Below, piece by piece: positions 22,321-22,845 of a stretch of DNA of 22,845 bases (its first letter is position 1; each line of letters begins with the position of its first letter). A program made the position numbers and the translations under genes. The notes beneath the pieces were generated by a model that saw nothing but the letters and a program-made list of their open reading frames with translations, had not been told where the DNA came from and did no database searches. This DNA comes from an uncultured Clostridium sp. (GTDB lineage: Bacteria; Bacillota; Clostridia; Clostridiales; Clostridiaceae). The stretch spans positions 1 to 22,845 of the forward strand of contig CALBDU010000074.1 in NCBI GenBank assembly GCA_937927335.1, given 5' to 3'.

Positions 22321-22626
22321 ATGAAGTGGACATTGATAGATGGAAAAGTGATAGACAACTCTATCGGCGAAATTGCTAAATACAATGTGTTAGTTTCTGT
22401 TGACGATATTTCTAAACTAAAAAAACACGGTATAAAATATACCACGTTTTCACCAAAGGTATGTAAAGCAAAATTTATAATGCCAGGCAAAAAACATAAG
22501 AGATTTAATAGTGAAGATCAAGAAGTTATATTGCAGGATATAAAAACCTTCGGTATTAGAGGAACTGCAAGAAAATATGATGCTTCAACTTCAACTATCC
22601 AAAGTATAAAAAATGGCACTTACTAA
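22321..22626 (+). CDS. HTH protein, possible DNA-binding regulator
   Basis: A 101-residue protein with an unassigned N-terminal half (MKWTLIDGKVIDNSIGEIAK). The C-terminal HTH begins at RFNSEDQEVILQDIKTFGIR and continues GTARKYDASTSTIQSIKNG, resembling the HTH of resolvases and homeodomain-like transposase N-termini. It may be a late regulator working with the sigma factor. TGGAGG precedes the ATG. Its stop codon lies inside the left arm of a terminator, so the transcript ends here. Confidence 0.6.
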   Translation: MKWTLIDGKVIDNSIGEIAKYNVLVSVDDISKLKKHGIKYTTFSPKVCKAKFIMPGKKHKRFNSEDQEVILQDIKTFGIRGTARKYDASTSTIQSIKNGTY

Positions 22627-22646
22627 GAAATTAGTAGGTGCCTTTA
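22615..22646 (+). terminator. Rho-independent terminator overlapping the HTH gene end
   Basis: Arms GGCACTTACTAA (22615-22626) and TTAGTAGGTGCC (22631-22642) pair over 12 bp with one G-U around a GAAA tetraloop, followed by TTTATTAT. The stop codon TAA is the last triplet of the left arm. Confidence 0.85.
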
Positions 22647-22710
22647 TTATACAATTAATCCTTTATAAGTTGATATATTTTGTTAAATAATGATGTATCA
22701 ATATATTTTA

Positions 22711-22719
22711 TGATATAAT
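22711..22719 (+). promoter_or_regulatory. possible extended -10 promoter
   Basis: TGATATAAT gives TG-N-TATAAT (TATAAT at 22714-22719). No good -35 is present. The surroundings are very AT-rich, so chance is possible. Transcription would run rightwards into the hairpin at 22791. Confidence 0.35.
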
Positions 22720-22790
22720 AAATTATTACAAATGTAGAAATTAATTGATATAGAGAGAATTGTGTAAATAAATGTAATGATTTATATTAC

Positions 22791-22829
22791 GGGGCTGTTG
22801 CAAAATGAAAATTTTGCAACGGCCCTTTC
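22791..22829 (+). terminator. strong hairpin at window end: terminator or insertion-sequence end
   Basis: GGGCTGTTGCAAAAT (22792-22806) pairs with ATTTTGCAACGGCCC (22811-22825) over 15 bp with one G-U around a GAAA loop, then CTTTCT. As a terminator its T run is poor. The sequence GGGGCTGTTGCAAAA also resembles terminal inverted repeats of some clostridial insertion sequences (IS1182 or IS6-like ends), so an element may begin just beyond the window. Confidence 0.5.
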
Positions 22830-22845
22830 TGCGTTCATAAATAAA

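Larger units (their letters stand above)
9340..22845. mobile_element. integrated phage-related element (satellite-like or defective prophage), right end not in window
   Basis: The segment starts at tRNA-Arg. A leftward integrase and repressor face a rightward regulatory, replication and small-gene block. Scaffold-, decoration- and tape-measure-like genes follow, then a non-coding stretch, a sigma factor and an HTH gene. Many proteins are under 80 residues and start sites overlap, as in phage early regions. No terminase, portal, major capsid, tail tube, baseplate, holin or endolysin gene is recognisable. The layout resembles Gram-positive phage-inducible islands, but the element may continue beyond the window. 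An internally deleted prophage is the main alternative. Confidence 0.75.

Noticed and set aside
9383..22845. Search for a second copy of the tRNA-Arg 3' end (attR).
   Set aside because: No stretch matching the T-arm and acceptor of tRNA-Arg was seen after 9382. The element's right end is taken to be outside the window.

Overview
The window is AT-rich and Firmicute-like: strong AGGAGG ribosome binding sites, frequent GTG and TTG starts, CCA-encoding tRNA genes, and protein families typical of Clostridium sensu stricto (NiaR, UPF0182, a DUF362-ferredoxin fusion, a GlpA-like oxidoreductase). It looks like a junction between a clostridial chromosome and an integrated mobile element. This assignment rests on family knowledge and codon bias; no database search was possible.

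Bases 1 to about 9,400 are chromosome, almost all on the plus strand. A cut tRNA-Ala(UGC) with its terminator opens the window. Then come an HD-domain hydrolase, the niacin-responsive repressor NiaR, a DUF362/4Fe-4S protein and a large UPF0182 membrane protein in one tight run. A second run holds an exported L,D-transpeptidase, a diverged GlpA-like FAD oxidoreductase, a shortened DUF1667 protein and seryl-tRNA synthetase. Downstream of serS a consensus promoter drives tRNA-Ser(UGA) and tRNA-Ser(GCU), followed by a separate tRNA-Arg(ACG).

From the 3' end of tRNA-Arg to the window edge is an integrated element. A leftward tyrosine integrase and an XRE repressor face a rightward block across a 30-bp operator with perfect 10-bp arms. 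The rightward block holds a Cro-like regulator, an excisionase-like protein, a replication initiator whose linker codons form an iteron cluster (probable origin), a DnaB-type helicase, a SprT-like metalloprotease and about ten very small genes. After a promoter/terminator leader comes a short structural-looking block: a tiny basic protein, a cold-shock-domain protein, a coiled-coil protein, a protein resembling the Nu3-like scaffold tail of phage head proteases, a lambda gpD-like decoration protein and a short tape measure protein. Next are a roughly 590-nt non-coding stretch with nested complementary segments, a sigma-70 family factor and an HTH protein.

The striking point is what is absent. 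No terminase, portal, major capsid, tail tube, baseplate or lysis gene is visible, and scaffold-, decoration- and tape-measure-like genes lie side by side. This fits a phage satellite that modifies helper particles, or a prophage with internal deletions. The far attachment site is not in the window, so genes beyond 22,845 could change this reading.
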